Shown here: piece after piece, positions 34,142-42,927 of the stretch
Layout of the letters: each line of letters begins with the position of its first letter
Position numbering within the stretch: position 1 is the first letter of the stretch
Source of the DNA: Anoxybacterium sp963668245
GTDB lineage: Bacteria > Bacillota > Clostridia > Peptostreptococcales > Anaerovoracaceae
DNA length: 64,000 nucleotides
Assembly (NCBI GenBank): GCA_963668245.2
Contig: OY764195.2
Coordinates: forward strand, 868,001-932,000
Direction of reading: 5' to 3'
Program-made: the position numbers and the translations under genes
Notes under the pieces: generated by a model
What the model saw: only the letters and a program-made list of their open reading frames with translations
The model's database searches: none
Told to the model about the DNA's origin: nothing

Positions 34142-34902
34142 TTATGCTGAAAGAGATAACTAAGAAATTAGAGCAAATAGAAAAAGAGGAAAGAGTGAAA
34201 ATACTTTATGCTGCGGAATCCGGTAGCAGAGCATGGGGCTTCGCTTCACCTGACAGTGATTATGATGTGCGTTTTATCTACCTGCGGGAAAAGGAATTTT
34301 ACTTGAAGCTGGAAAGAACCCGCGACGTAATAGAATTACCGATCAATGATGTTCTGGATATCAACGGATGGGATTTTCAAAAGGCTTTGCGACTCTTACA
34401 TACTTCGAATCCTACACTTTTTGAATGGAGCAACTCCTCGGTTGTTTATAAAACAACGCCGTTCTTCGAGGATTTCCGAAAATTGATCAATGATTACTTC
34501 AAGGCAAAGGCTGGGCTTTACCATTACCTGAATACTGCGGCAAACAATTACCGGGAATATTTGAAGGGTGATTTTGTCAGGGCGAAAAAGTATTTCTATG
34601 TGATAAGACCAATGCTTGCTTGCAAATGGATTCTAAAGGAGAATACTCCTCCACCCATGCTATTTACAGATTTGATGGATAGCGTACTGGAGGATGATCT
34701 TAAACCGGCTATATCTGAATTGCTGGACATGAAAATGGCGCTGCCTGAAATCGGCCAAATACCTAAGATCGATAAGCTGAATTGCTATATAGAAGAGAAT
34801 CTGCTGAAACTGAAACAGCTCATTGATGACCTTCCTTCTAGCGAAGAGCAAGGGTTCGAAAGGCTAAATAAAATATTTTTAGAAGCATTGGAGTTGGAAT
34901 AA
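34138..34902 (+). CDS. RlaP-type nucleotidyltransferase (RNA-repair associated)
   Basis: The 254-residue protein belongs to the DNA-polymerase-beta nucleotidyltransferase superfamily. It has AAESGSRAWGFASPDSDYDVRF (core GSRAWGFASPDSDYD), carrying the GS motif and the two metal-binding aspartates, and a helical C-terminal half with KAGLYHYLNTA and FYVIRPMLACKW. This matches RlaP, a family named for its link to RNA ligases in repair operons. Its likely role is to add nucleotides or modify RNA ends before or after ligation, but no activity is established that I can cite with confidence. The start overlaps the rtcB stop (ATGA); ATG 34144 is an alternative. Confidence 0.82.
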   Translation: MIMLKEITKKLEQIEKEERVKILYAAESGSRAWGFASPDSDYDVRFIYLREKEFYLKLERTRDVIELPINDVLDINGWDFQKALRLLHTSNPTLFEWSNSSVVYKTTPFFEDFRKLINDYFKAKAGLYHYLNTAANNYREYLKGDFVRAKKYFYVIRPMLACKWILKENTPPPMLFTDLMDSVLEDDLKPAISELLDMKMALPEIGQIPKIDKLNCYIEENLLKLKQLIDDLPSSEEQGFERLNKIFLEALELE

Positions 34903-36228
34903 ATGAAATTGCCAAAGGAAGTCGAGATTGCTTTGAAGCTGCTTGAAACGAGCGGCTTCGAAGCATATCTTGTTGGGGGCTGTGTACGCGACAGTATTCT
35001 TGATATTGAACAGAAAGACTTTGATATTACTACTGATGCGGAACCGTCTCAGATGCTTACAACATTTCAAGAATATAAAGTAATAGAAACTGGATTAAAA
35101 CATGGAACGGTGACGGTTATCATTCATTCCGTTCCTCTAGAAATCACTACATATAGAGAAGACGGCAACTACTCAGACAACAGAAGGCCGGATCAGGTTA
35201 AGTTCATTAAAAGTCTGAAAGAAGACCTGGCGCGCCGTGACTTTACGATGAATGCCATTGCATACAATCCTGAGACTGGATTTGTAGACTATTTTGGTGG
35301 AGTAGAGGATATCCAAAGAAGAGTGATCAAAGCGGTAGGGGAGCCGGACAAGCGCTTTCGAGAGGACAGCCTCAGGATTTTAAGAGGCTTGCGCTTTGCG
35401 TCTGTTTATGGTTTTGAGATTGAAGCAGAAACAGCAAAAGCAATGCTGGCTTTGAGAGAACTACTGAACAACATTTCAGCTGAGCGGATTGCCGTAGAAC
35501 TGATAAAAACATTGTCGGGAATCAATATGAGCCGAGTTATGACTGAATTTTACGAAGTTTATGGAGCTGTTATTCCTGAACTACTGTCAATGGTGGGTTT
35601 TGAGCAGCAATCAAAATACCATATTTATGATGTTTATTTACATAGCATTATGGTAACGCAATCCATTGAGAATAAGCCATATTTTAAGCTTGCAGCATTA
35701 CTTCATGACATCGGAAAGCCAATTACTTTTACAATTGACGAGGAGGGAATAGGGCATTTTTATGGTCACGCAGAGGAAAGTGTTTGGATTGCGAATAATA
35801 TCCTAACTCGTTTGAAATTTGACAACTTTACCAAAGAGAGAGTATTGACACTGATTCAATATCATGACTCTCGTATTCTAGAGTCTGATAAGGGTGTGAA
35901 GCGTTGGCTCAACAGACTATCGCCGGAAGTGTTCTTTGATTTGCTTGAACTCAAACGAGCTGATAAGCTGGCACAAAATCCTGATTTGGTTGATGCGTCT
36001 GAAGACGTTGATGCGGTTCGTTCAATGGCTGAAAGAATCCTGTCTGAAAAACAGTGCTTCTCACTCAAGGAACTATGCGTTGACGGTAAGGATCTGATTG
36101 AGCTTGGATATGAAGAGGGAAAGAAGATTGGTGAGATCTTGAATTTGATTTTGGGTATGGTTATTGAAGGTGAATTGGATAATGATAAAGATAAGATCGT
36201 AAGTTTTATCTTGGATCGTGTAAATTGA
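34903..36228 (+). CDS. cca: CCA tRNA nucleotidyltransferase with HD domain
   Basis: The 441-residue class II enzyme adds or restores the 3' CCA of tRNA. It has VGGCVRDSILDIEQKDFDI with catalytic DFD, RRDFTMNAIAYN, FREDSLRILRGLRFA and a later HD domain with LAALLHDIGKP. HD domains in such enzymes can remove 2',3'-cyclic phosphates. It follows RlaP with no spacing (TAA then ATG). Placement with RtcB, RlaP and tRNA-like RNAs suggests a dedicated end-repair role in addition to, or in place of, housekeeping CCA addition. A fragment matching its 3' end lies at 12738-12872. Confidence 0.95.
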   Translation: MKLPKEVEIALKLLETSGFEAYLVGGCVRDSILDIEQKDFDITTDAEPSQMLTTFQEYKVIETGLKHGTVTVIIHSVPLEITTYREDGNYSDNRRPDQVKFIKSLKEDLARRDFTMNAIAYNPETGFVDYFGGVEDIQRRVIKAVGEPDKRFREDSLRILRGLRFASVYGFEIEAETAKAMLALRELLNNISAERIAVELIKTLSGINMSRVMTEFYEVYGAVIPELLSMVGFEQQSKYHIYDVYLHSIMVTQSIENKPYFKLAALLHDIGKPITFTIDEEGIGHFYGHAEESVWIANNILTRLKFDNFTKERVLTLIQYHDSRILESDKGVKRWLNRLSPEVFFDLLELKRADKLAQNPDLVDASEDVDAVRSMAERILSEKQCFSLKELCVDGKDLIELGYEEGKKIGEILNLILGMVIEGELDNDKDKIVSFILDRVN

Positions 36229-36524
36229 TGGCTACACATGAATCCTAAAGCTTATTTGCTGATGGGTTTGGGGAATCATTACGTTCAGAGACAGGGACGG
36301 CGGCATTCGCGTCTACGCCTTGCATTTGCAGCGTGAGGGGTTAAAGAAATTTGCTTCACCAATTACAAGGTGTTGAATTGCAGACTTTGCAAACTAATGA
36401 AGCTTCCGTTATCAGCGAAAGAAATTCAAAGTCACCCGAAAGGTAATAATTTCAAGTTATCTGTACATTCATGCTGTGTTGTGATAATATTTGTAGCATA
36501 GATGTACAAAGAGGGTGATCTGAA

Positions 36525-37121
36525 ATGACCGATAATGAAGCTGCTATTCAACAAATTTTAAAAATCAATAAAGGCATTGTGACGACTACACAAGTAACTG
36601 AAGCCGGAATCCCAAGACGTTGCCTCAGTGCCATGGTTGATTCCGACATCATTTACAGGGTCGGGCGAGGCATATACGCGCTTCCGGAAGTTTGGGAAGA
36701 TGAGATGTTCTTTATGCAATATCGTTTTTCAAAAGGCATTTTTTCCCACGAGACTGCCTTATATCTTCATGGCATGACAGACCGTACACCCGTCCGATAC
36801 ACGATGTCCTTCCCTTTCGGATACAACACTGGCAGTGCAAAAAAACAGGGCATCATTGCTAAGCTTTCTACGGAAGAAACATATGAATTAGGCATTATCG
36901 AGATGTCGTCTCCTGCCGGCAATCCGATCAAAGTTTACGATATTGAACGTACCCTGTGCGACATTGTTAAAGCCCGTCATAGAGCCGATATCCAAGTAAT
37001 CAATCAAGCAATGAAGACCTATACCAGCTCAAAGGAAAAAGACATAGCCAAACTCATGAGTTATGCCGATCAATTTCGTGTGAAACCAAAGGTTTTGATG
37101 TATATGGAGGTGCTTTTATGA
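36525..37121 (+). CDS. AbiEi-type antitoxin (winged-helix, type IV toxin-antitoxin)
   Basis: The 198-residue protein begins with a winged helix (VTTTQVTEAGIPRRCLSAMV), followed by RVGRGIYALPEVWEDE and FSHETALYLHGMTDRTP, the hallmarks of AbiEi-like antitoxins. These repress their own operon and neutralise the paired nucleotidyltransferase toxin without direct contact. GAGGGTG at 36510-36516 precedes the ATG. The stop overlaps the start of the AbiEii-like gene by 4 bp. The 296-bp gap after cca shows no terminator or other element I can name. A broken piece of a related gene lies at 26262-26345. Confidence 0.88.
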   Translation: MTDNEAAIQQILKINKGIVTTTQVTEAGIPRRCLSAMVDSDIIYRVGRGIYALPEVWEDEMFFMQYRFSKGIFSHETALYLHGMTDRTPVRYTMSFPFGYNTGSAKKQGIIAKLSTEETYELGIIEMSSPAGNPIKVYDIERTLCDIVKARHRADIQVINQAMKTYTSSKEKDIAKLMSYADQFRVKPKVLMYMEVLL

Positions 37122-37981
37122 TTACAAACAATCCCATGCAATTAAAGGCTTATATAAAGAAAATGGCTGCTGAGAAGAATCTTTCCGCGCAGCTTGTCAT
37201 GCAAAACTATATGATGGAACGGTTACTGGAACGGGTATCGCTTTCGAAATACAAAGAGAACTTTATCCTGAAGGGTGGTTTTCTGATTGCCGCCATCGTT
37301 GGCCTTGATACCAGATCCACAATGGATCTCGATACAACCATCAAAGGCTTTGAACTCACCCATGACGCCATCAGAAGCATTTTTGAAGACATTTGTAAGA
37401 TTGAAGTCGAGGATGACGTGACCTTTTCACTCAATCGAACAACCGATATCCGCGAAACAGATGATTATCCCGGTATTCGTGTCAGTTTGACCGCCAGCTA
37501 TTCCCCATTGAAAGTTCCAATGACGGTTGATGTAACCACCGGTGATAAGATTACGCCCCGCGAAATTGAATATACTTTCCGGTTATTGTTCGATGAACGA
37601 TCTATCTCAATTATGGCCTATAATCTTGAGACCATACTGGGCGAAAAGCTTGAAACGGTGTTGTCACGAAATATCGCCAATACCCGACCAAGAGACTTTT
37701 ATGACGTCTACATTCTCTACACCCTCCGTGGATCAGAATGTGATCCGGAAATCCTGAAAGCCGCATTAGAAGAAACAGCAAAGAAGCGCGGCAGCTTATC
37801 TGTTCTTGGACGATACGAGAGCATTATTGCCGATATCCGAAATAACTCTGGCATGCAAAATTTCTGGGCTAATTACCAGAAGGGATTTGATTATGCCAAG
37901 GATATCAGTTTTGAGGAGACTTGTGATGCGGTATTTTCTATTATAAACGGCATTCTGCAAGGAGGCGTTTTTAATGAATAG
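37118..37981 (+). CDS. AbiEii-type nucleotidyltransferase toxin
   Basis: The 287-residue protein has FILKGGFLIAAIVGLDTRST, then MDLDTTI. These are the KGG and DLD motifs of AbiEii (DUF1814) nucleotidyltransferases, which are distant DNA-polymerase-beta relatives. A later ETILGEKLETVL and NTRPRDFYDVY are also typical. Known members block growth by modifying tRNA 3' ends or by related transfer, aborting phage infection. It is translationally coupled to the antitoxin. Finding a candidate tRNA-modifying toxin next to an RNA-repair operon is worth noting, although the two operons are separated by about 300 bp. Confidence 0.87.
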   Translation: MITNNPMQLKAYIKKMAAEKNLSAQLVMQNYMMERLLERVSLSKYKENFILKGGFLIAAIVGLDTRSTMDLDTTIKGFELTHDAIRSIFEDICKIEVEDDVTFSLNRTTDIRETDDYPGIRVSLTASYSPLKVPMTVDVTTGDKITPREIEYTFRLLFDERSISIMAYNLETILGEKLETVLSRNIANTRPRDFYDVYILYTLRGSECDPEILKAALEETAKKRGSLSVLGRYESIIADIRNNSGMQNFWANYQKGFDYAKDISFEETCDAVFSIINGILQGGVFNE

Positions 37982-39049
37982 GAAAGACTTTGATGTAAAC
38001 TCTTATGTATGTCAATACTTAAAAGATTCAGGATATTCTACTTCTTATATCGATTATGAGAGCATAAAAGAAAGCTACATCAAACAGACAATTCAATTAC
38101 TGAAATACTTTAACAACATAGAAGGTCTCGATTTTTTTGATAATTCTTCATCTGCTCATATTTTAACATATTTGCCTTTATCAAAATTCCAAAAGGAAGA
38201 CATCGGAAAATATCTTACCCATTTGTTTGATTGCAAGAACGTCATTGGTGAAAAAGTTATATCTCAGCTTAACAAAACAAACGTTAATAACATAAACCCA
38301 AGTGTTGAAGGTAAGCTAAGAAATATTTAGCAGCTGATTTTACAAGTGATGTGCCTCTACAGCTAATCACTTACTGGGTATTTACAATTGGTATACCTGA
38401 ACATAACAAAAGCGATCTGATTGAATATATTGGTTCATATATAGTTAGTGAAAACAATAGGATATTACACGAGCTAATTCAATCTAAATGTGCCATAAGT
38501 ATCGAAGACGCTTCCCATATATTCTCATGCTTTCTAACATTGCGAAACGAATTTAGTGAATACGTTAATATCATTAGTATGCTTGAAGAAGAGCAAAAAA
38601 ATGAACAAGATTTATTTTGCGAAGCTCCAAGATCTTATCGAGTTTCAAAGTCCACGACTTATACTATTGATAGTATCGAAGATATTGTAACTGAAGGATG
38701 TAGCATGTCAAATTTTGCGGAAAAACTAGACAATACAAAAGAAATGATAGATATCTTTTCTAAATACGGATGGCGCAATGCAAACATTAGCCATTTTGAA
38801 AATTAATCTGAATATATGTTTCTTCGAGAAAAAATTAGTCGCGGCTATTATCGAGAAACAAGCAGTCTGGCAATCTATAATTCAAAAAACAAGACTCAGA
38901 AAGATATCTACAAATTTCATTTAGCAGCATTACTTATATACAACCATAAAAGTTCTCTGAGTCTTTATCGTAAATTTGCAACATCCGTAATCCATGAAGT
39001 ATTCGACAAAATATACAAGATAGTCCTCAGTGATACCTTCAATAATTAG
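37974..39049 (+). pseudogene. decayed third gene of the AbiE operon, unknown family
   Basis: The frame starting at ATG 37974 overlaps the toxin stop by 8 bp and runs 118 codons to a TAG at 38330. A second frame resumes the protein as KYLAADFTSDVPLQLITYW and continues to a TAA at 38806. The same frame then runs on as SEYMFLREKISRGYY to 39049. One frameshift near 38310-38330 plus one in-frame stop would restore a single protein of about 355 residues. I do not recognise it. Alternatively, the first piece alone could be expressed as a short protein. Confidence 0.6.
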
Positions 39050-39132
39050 CGTCTTTTCAAAAAACCATTCCGTGACTAGCATCCCTTTCAATGATATTGT
39101 TTTATTAGAATCAAAGAAAGGAGATGAAATTC

Positions 39133-39324
39133 ATGAAAAAATCGACTTTGAAGTTTTTTAATGGAACCCGATTTTTATATGGTGGTGCCGCACAGCTAGC
39201 TTACGTAAAGGCAAATGGTGGATGGGACGAATACCACGAAAAGCTTGTTGAAAATGTAACCCGTAAAGTATATCGTGAAATACTCAAAGAGCAATCGAAG
39301 CCATCATTAAGAATTGCCAAATAA
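39133..39324 (+). CDS. small hypothetical protein
   Basis: The 63-residue product MKKSTLKFFNGTRFLYGG... is of no family I know. AAAGGAG at 39117-39123 is a good ribosome site for ATG 39133 (an ATG at 39124 is too close). A KANGGWDEYHEKLVENVTRK segment suggests an amphipathic helix. It overlaps the 5' end of a decayed IstB-like fragment, so it may itself be a scrap in a region of gene decay. Confidence 0.4.
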   Translation: MKKSTLKFFNGTRFLYGGAAQLAYVKANGGWDEYHEKLVENVTRKVYREILKEQSKPSLRIAK

Positions 39325-39455
39325 AAACGCCTGAGCAGACATTTCTTGACCGAATTGTCCATGATACATACAAAATCAATATTGAAAGTATTGATCCTTC
39401 GCAAGACATTTCAATGCGTGAATTGTATGGATTGGATAAGAGCTTAAGTGAGTAA
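39291..39455 (+). pseudogene. C-terminal fragment resembling an IstB-like ATPase
   Basis: The frame ending at TAA 39455 reads PEQTFLDRIVHDTYKI and later SMRELYG. This resembles the end of IstB-type helper ATPases (LLDRIVHxxYxI...SMR). Only about 50 codons remain, without the AAA+ core. It is unrelated in position to the intact IS21 element at 44.3-46.5 kb. Confidence 0.4.
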
Positions 39456-39548
39456 GGTTCTGTAGCAGTGGTTTCCTGTTCCGGACTGGCGGCTTCCAAA
39501 TCTCCGGAACTGCGGCTCCGCCGAACCGGAATATGCAAGGCGGATTAA

Positions 39549-39701
39549 AGGGTTCTAAATCTACAAGGAGAAGAGATATATGTAGATAAACGGAAAAAGA
39601 AAATTAAGAAGCTGGAGTTTATCGGATTAGAGATTAATCGTGAAAAAAATGAAGATGGCGACAAAGTGGCGACAAAACAGGCGAAAACAACAGAAAATTA
39701 A
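39549..39701 (+). pseudogene. possible C-terminal remnant of an earlier integrase
   Basis: A short frame ends KNEDGDKVATKQAKTTEN, a tail like those of some Firmicute tyrosine integrases. Its DNA contains the direct repeat GGCGACAAAGTGGCGACAAA, which resembles the AACGACCAAA arm-site pairs of the element to its right. It abuts the left attachment repeat, where an integrase end would be expected if an older element had used the same tRNA. The evidence is suggestive only. Confidence 0.33.
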
Positions 39702-39719
39702 TAACATGAAGAAAATCAA

Positions 39720-39755
39720 AAACCCTGCAACAATTAAAATTGCAGGGTTTCTTTT
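39720..39755. terminator. terminator hairpin beside the left attachment repeat
   Basis: AAACCCTGCAA (39720-39730) pairs with TTGCAGGGTTT (39740-39750), with CTTTT following. It is the counterpart of the tRNA terminator at the right end. Confidence 0.65.
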
Positions 39756-39799
39756 GGCACTCCCGAGATGATTCGAACATCCGACGCACGGTTTAGGAA
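39743..39799. repeat. left attachment site, 57-bp direct repeat containing the tRNA-Arg 3' part
   Basis: Bases 39743-39799 are identical to 48535-48591. The copy contains tRNA sequence from the anticodon loop to the CCA end (39755-39799) but lacks the 5' half, so it is not a functional tRNA. Sequence diverges right after GTTTAGGAA. Confidence 0.92.
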
Positions 39800-39915
39800 T
39801 TTAGATTTTAAGATTTTTTGTATTTTGATAGATTTTAATATCGTTGAAATTTCAATGATTTGTACTCAATAGATTTTTCTTGAAGTGGTGGTTTTAGTTG
39901 CTTTTTTGCATGAAT

Positions 39916-39937
39916 AACGACCAAATAACGACCAAAG
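39916..39937 (+). repeat. paired direct repeats, probable integrase arm sites (left)
   Basis: AACGACCAAA occurs twice in tandem (AACGACCAAATAACGACCAAA), 117 bp inside the left attachment repeat. The same pair in the same orientation is at 48458-48480. Confidence 0.65.
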
Positions 39938-39943
39938 TTTACG

Positions 39944-40957
39944 CTATACAGATATCTCATAATAAACCATCCCGTATGATTTGGACATGCCATCTCCAGA
40001 AGCACCTAGGGTGATTTGACATGGAACTGTATTCAGATCAATGAACCTTTTCATGAAAGTTTTAGTGGCAGGCTTTTGAATGGTCAGAATATTATTTAAC
40101 AATGTAATTTGAGTCATTGGTCTTGTTTCATACTCGTCATAATAGAGAAAACTCGTACAAGCCGATTCTAGTGAAAGGACTATGTCCTTAAGACTTTCAG
40201 AAAAGGTGTCATCAGTAATCGAAGTGGACTGAAAAACTATTCCCTTATCGGTTATAATTTGTTCTATAATTTTTGTTACAGAATCGCATACAAAATAAAA
40301 GTCAGCCAGGATTTCATATAAAAACCAAGTAAGGCTAAATGCTGTTCGCATATTCCTATAGCTCTTATGAAACTTGATATTCGGTATAATTTGACCATTA
40401 TCATCCAAGCCTTCAACAAAGAAACCAATGGACTTGCCACGATAATTGGCATTTATAATTAAAGTCGACATTCGACCATTAGCATGTTTGAGCTCGTTGT
40501 TTATTTCAGAAAAAGTTGATAAGGTATCGATATTTCTTTTATATGTATCATACCTCTCATACAATTTTGGGTTTGCCTTTTCAAACCATCGTGAGTTATA
40601 TTTGCCTCTATATGACGATTCATCTGTGGCATAGAAACATTTGAAAATAGAATATGTATCATCTATAAATGAAGCAAAACTACCAAATATAGCTCTTAAT
40701 AGTCCATAACGGGCAAAGGATCTTGTATTGAATTCATCAAAGTTTGAATAGTCGTAAATGATGAAGTCTATCAACCTTTTATAATCATTCAAAAATTGAG
40801 AGGCCCCTCTGTTATATATAGCCAGTGGATGTCTAAGTTTGTGTTCTGAATAATATAATAGCTGGCTGCTTTCACCGAAATTACTCAATAGATTATAAAG
40901 AGAAGTATTTAAATTACCATCTTCTGACAAATCTCTGACAATTTTCATGTTTTTCAC
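39944..40957 (-). CDS. hypothetical protein of the integrative element (LA2681/HEPN-like helical protein possible)
   Basis: I do not recognise this 337-residue protein with confidence. It is mostly helical, with SEINNELKHANGR near residue 160; an NELKH motif of this kind occurs in HEPN-like all-helical domains. A second helical stretch is LTWFLYEILADFYFVCDSV. There are no membrane segments. It is the last gene of a minus-strand run that begins with the integrase, 21 bp after the gene at 40979-41536, and lies next to the left attachment site. Cargo of unknown, perhaps defensive, function is the safest reading. Confidence 0.6.
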   Translation of the reverse strand: MKNMKIVRDLSEDGNLNTSLYNLLSNFGESSQLLYYSEHKLRHPLAIYNRGASQFLNDYKRLIDFIIYDYSNFDEFNTRSFARYGLLRAIFGSFASFIDDTYSIFKCFYATDESSYRGKYNSRWFEKANPKLYERYDTYKRNIDTLSTFSEINNELKHANGRMSTLIINANYRGKSIGFFVEGLDDNGQIIPNIKFHKSYRNMRTAFSLTWFLYEILADFYFVCDSVTKIIEQIITDKGIVFQSTSITDDTFSESLKDIVLSLESACTSFLYYDEYETRPMTQITLLNNILTIQKPATKTFMKRFIDLNTVPCQITLGASGDGMSKSYGMVYYEISV

Positions 40958-40978
40958 CTCAACTCAATACAATATAAA

Positions 40979-41536
40979 CTATTCTTTAGTTCTCTTTCTT
41001 ACTTCTGCTTCAATATCTATTTCAGACTCATCAAGTGATATCGGATCAATATTAAAAATATGTGCATCAAATGCATTATAAAAAGCGCTTCTCTCGAGTA
41101 ATTTCACATTATTATCTGAAATACTTTTTGCCAGTTCAAACGATTTATTTATAATATTATTTTTTTGGTCCTCGGAGATCGGCCCGCAAACTTTACATGA
41201 AATATTTTCAGGACCGTTAATTGTTGGTATGCCATTTATACGTAACGTAAAAGGCACATCTTTTATATCGTGAGGCCTTATTGATGACCATAGTTTTAAC
41301 ATGGTGTATTTAAATAGGTCATAGGAGCCGTTAATCATATAATTTTGAATTATTAAATAGTTGATTGCGATAAAGTCCAGATCAATAAAATCCAGTGCAG
41401 CATGTAATATTGTATCTTTTAAATCTAACTTGCATAAGCGAATGCCTTGCTTGTTTAATTCCTCGTCACATTCAAATAATAGTTTATCATCACATTTATT
41501 TGAATGATATCGTATCAGTATTGCATTTTCTTTCAT
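40979..41536 (-). CDS. hypothetical protein coupled to the integrase gene
   Basis: The 185-residue protein is of no family I know. It has two recognisable features: an NGIPTINGPENISCKVCGP segment in the middle with paired cysteines (CKVC), and a helical C-terminus ending in EAEVRKRTKE. Its start overlaps the integrase stop by 4 bp (ATGA), so it is translated from the integrase message. A following gene lies 21 bp downstream. The overlap suggests that the integrase and two cargo genes form one unit. Confidence 0.6.
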   Translation of the reverse strand: MKENAILIRYHSNKCDDKLLFECDEELNKQGIRLCKLDLKDTILHAALDFIDLDFIAINYLIIQNYMINGSYDLFKYTMLKLWSSIRPHDIKDVPFTLRINGIPTINGPENISCKVCGPISEDQKNNIINKSFELAKSISDNNVKLLERSAFYNAFDAHIFNIDPISLDESEIDIEAEVRKRTKE

Positions 41537-42927
41537 AGATTTCTTACCTTTCTAGTCCCCGGATCTACAGGAGCCAAGATATCATCCAACACCTCCGCCG
41601 CCTTCGCATCAAGGGATTGTATTGCATGGCTGTATATATTAGACGTTGTGGAAGTCTTAGAGTGGCCAAGCCTGGCCGCAACTGTTCTGACCGGGATTCC
41701 GTTCATTATCTGCAGTGTTGCGCTAGTGTGCCGGAGACTGTGCAGCGATACCGGAGGCAGATCGGTCTTCTTGACGAACTTTCTGAACCAATCGGACACA
41801 GTGTCCGGCCTCATGGGTTCCCCGTTCCATCGGGTAAATAGATAGCCTCCATCCTGCCATTTATCGCCCAGGCCGAGCTTTTTCTCTTCCTGCCATATCT
41901 TATAGCTTTTAAGGCCTTTTATTATGCTCTCAGAGATCTTCATCACCCGGTTGGAAGCGTCAGTCTTGGGATCATCTTCAAAGAGCCCTCTTTCCGGAAG
42001 ATAATGAAGCGTCCTCCGCACATGCAGCAGGGAGTTATCAAAATCAATGTCTGTCCATTTCAGGCCCAGGAGCTCACCGCGGCGCAGGCCAGTATATAAA
42101 AGCAGATGAACCAGAACACGATAATCAACAGGAGCCTCCTCTAAATATTCAAAGAGCTTGGCCACCTGAACATCATCCAGGAATTTTGCTTCCTTCTGCC
42201 TCACGGAAGGGGCCTTTACCCTGGAGCATACGTTGTAAGGAATAGCTTGCCACTGTACGGCGGATGATAGTATTGATGAAATTAGCCGGAAGTAGTGCAG
42301 CTGTGTCCGATCAGAAAGTGCGTTCCTAGTTTCGTCAGCCGGTCGAAACCCATTTCTGACACCCAGGGCATTTGATAAGTTCTGAGCTACCTTTCCGGAT
42401 ATGTTCTTGCCGGTACAGGCTGAATATATAATCGTCCTTGATACACCGGATTCCTCCGCAAATTGGGCCATAGTAAGGCCTTTTTCTTTTATCATGGCTC
42501 TCAGATCACAGGCAGCCTTATATTTGAGATCCTCCCGGATCCCGCCTTCGGCCAGATTATTGCAGAATTCTAATATATGATGGGGCTGCAGCTTGTCCAG
42601 TCTGATATGACCAATGCCCTGATTGATTCTTATGAGCAGGGTTTTATATCTGGCCACAGTCTTTGCTTTCAGCTGCTTTTTAGCGTGGTCATGGATCCAC
42701 TGTTCCGCAAACTCAGCAAACTTGATAGAGCCGTCAAGGAATTGACCGGTTCGGCATTTCTCTTCAAAGAGTACAGTTTGACGCTGCAGTTCCTTTTCGA
42801 TTTGCTTTTTCGTCATGCCTGGTTCCGGATCCCAGGTGGTGGATCTCATGATCTGCTTACCGGTAATGTCATAGCCGCATGAAACCCGGATTCGATAGGT
42901 TTCTCCGCGTTTTGTAATTGTAGCCAT
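41533..42927 (-). CDS. tyrosine recombinase/integrase with an inserted Cro/CI-type helix-turn-helix
   Basis: The 464-residue site-specific recombinase has an N-terminal arm-binding part (RIRVSCGYDITGKQIMRSTTW-like, core YRIRVSCGYD), a core-binding domain and a catalytic domain. The latter has GLRRGELLGL (Arg near 283), HSLRHT (His396, Arg399), GHSKTSTT (His422) and Tyr432 in NIYSHA. Between about residues 140 and 190, inside the core-binding domain, lies an XRE-like helix-turn-helix (LTMAQFAEESGVSRTIIYSA). This insertion makes it longer than a typical integrase. It should catalyse insertion into, and with a directionality factor excision from, the tRNA-Arg gene. Confidence 0.93.
   Translation of the reverse strand: MATITKRGETYRIRVSCGYDITGKQIMRSTTWDPEPGMTKKQIEKELQRQTVLFEEKCRTGQFLDGSIKFAEFAEQWIHDHAKKQLKAKTVARYKTLLIRINQGIGHIRLDKLQPHHILEFCNNLAEGGIREDLKYKAACDLRAMIKEKGLTMAQFAEESGVSRTIIYSACTGKNISGKVAQNLSNALGVRNGFRPADETRNALSDRTQLHYFRLISSILSSAVQWQAIPYNVCSRVKAPSVRQKEAKFLDDVQVAKLFEYLEEAPVDYRVLVHLLLYTGLRRGELLGLKWTDIDFDNSLLHVRRTLHYLPERGLFEDDPKTDASNRVMKISESIIKGLKSYKIWQEEKKLGLGDKWQDGGYLFTRWNGEPMRPDTVSDWFRKFVKKTDLPPVSLHSLRHTSATLQIMNGIPVRTVAARLGHSKTSTTSNIYSHAIQSLDAKAAEVLDDILAPVDPGTRKVRNL

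Noticed and set aside
39755..39799. A second tRNA-Arg gene
   Set aside because: Only the part from anticodon loop to CCA is present; D-arm and 5' acceptor are missing. It is the duplicated attachment site.
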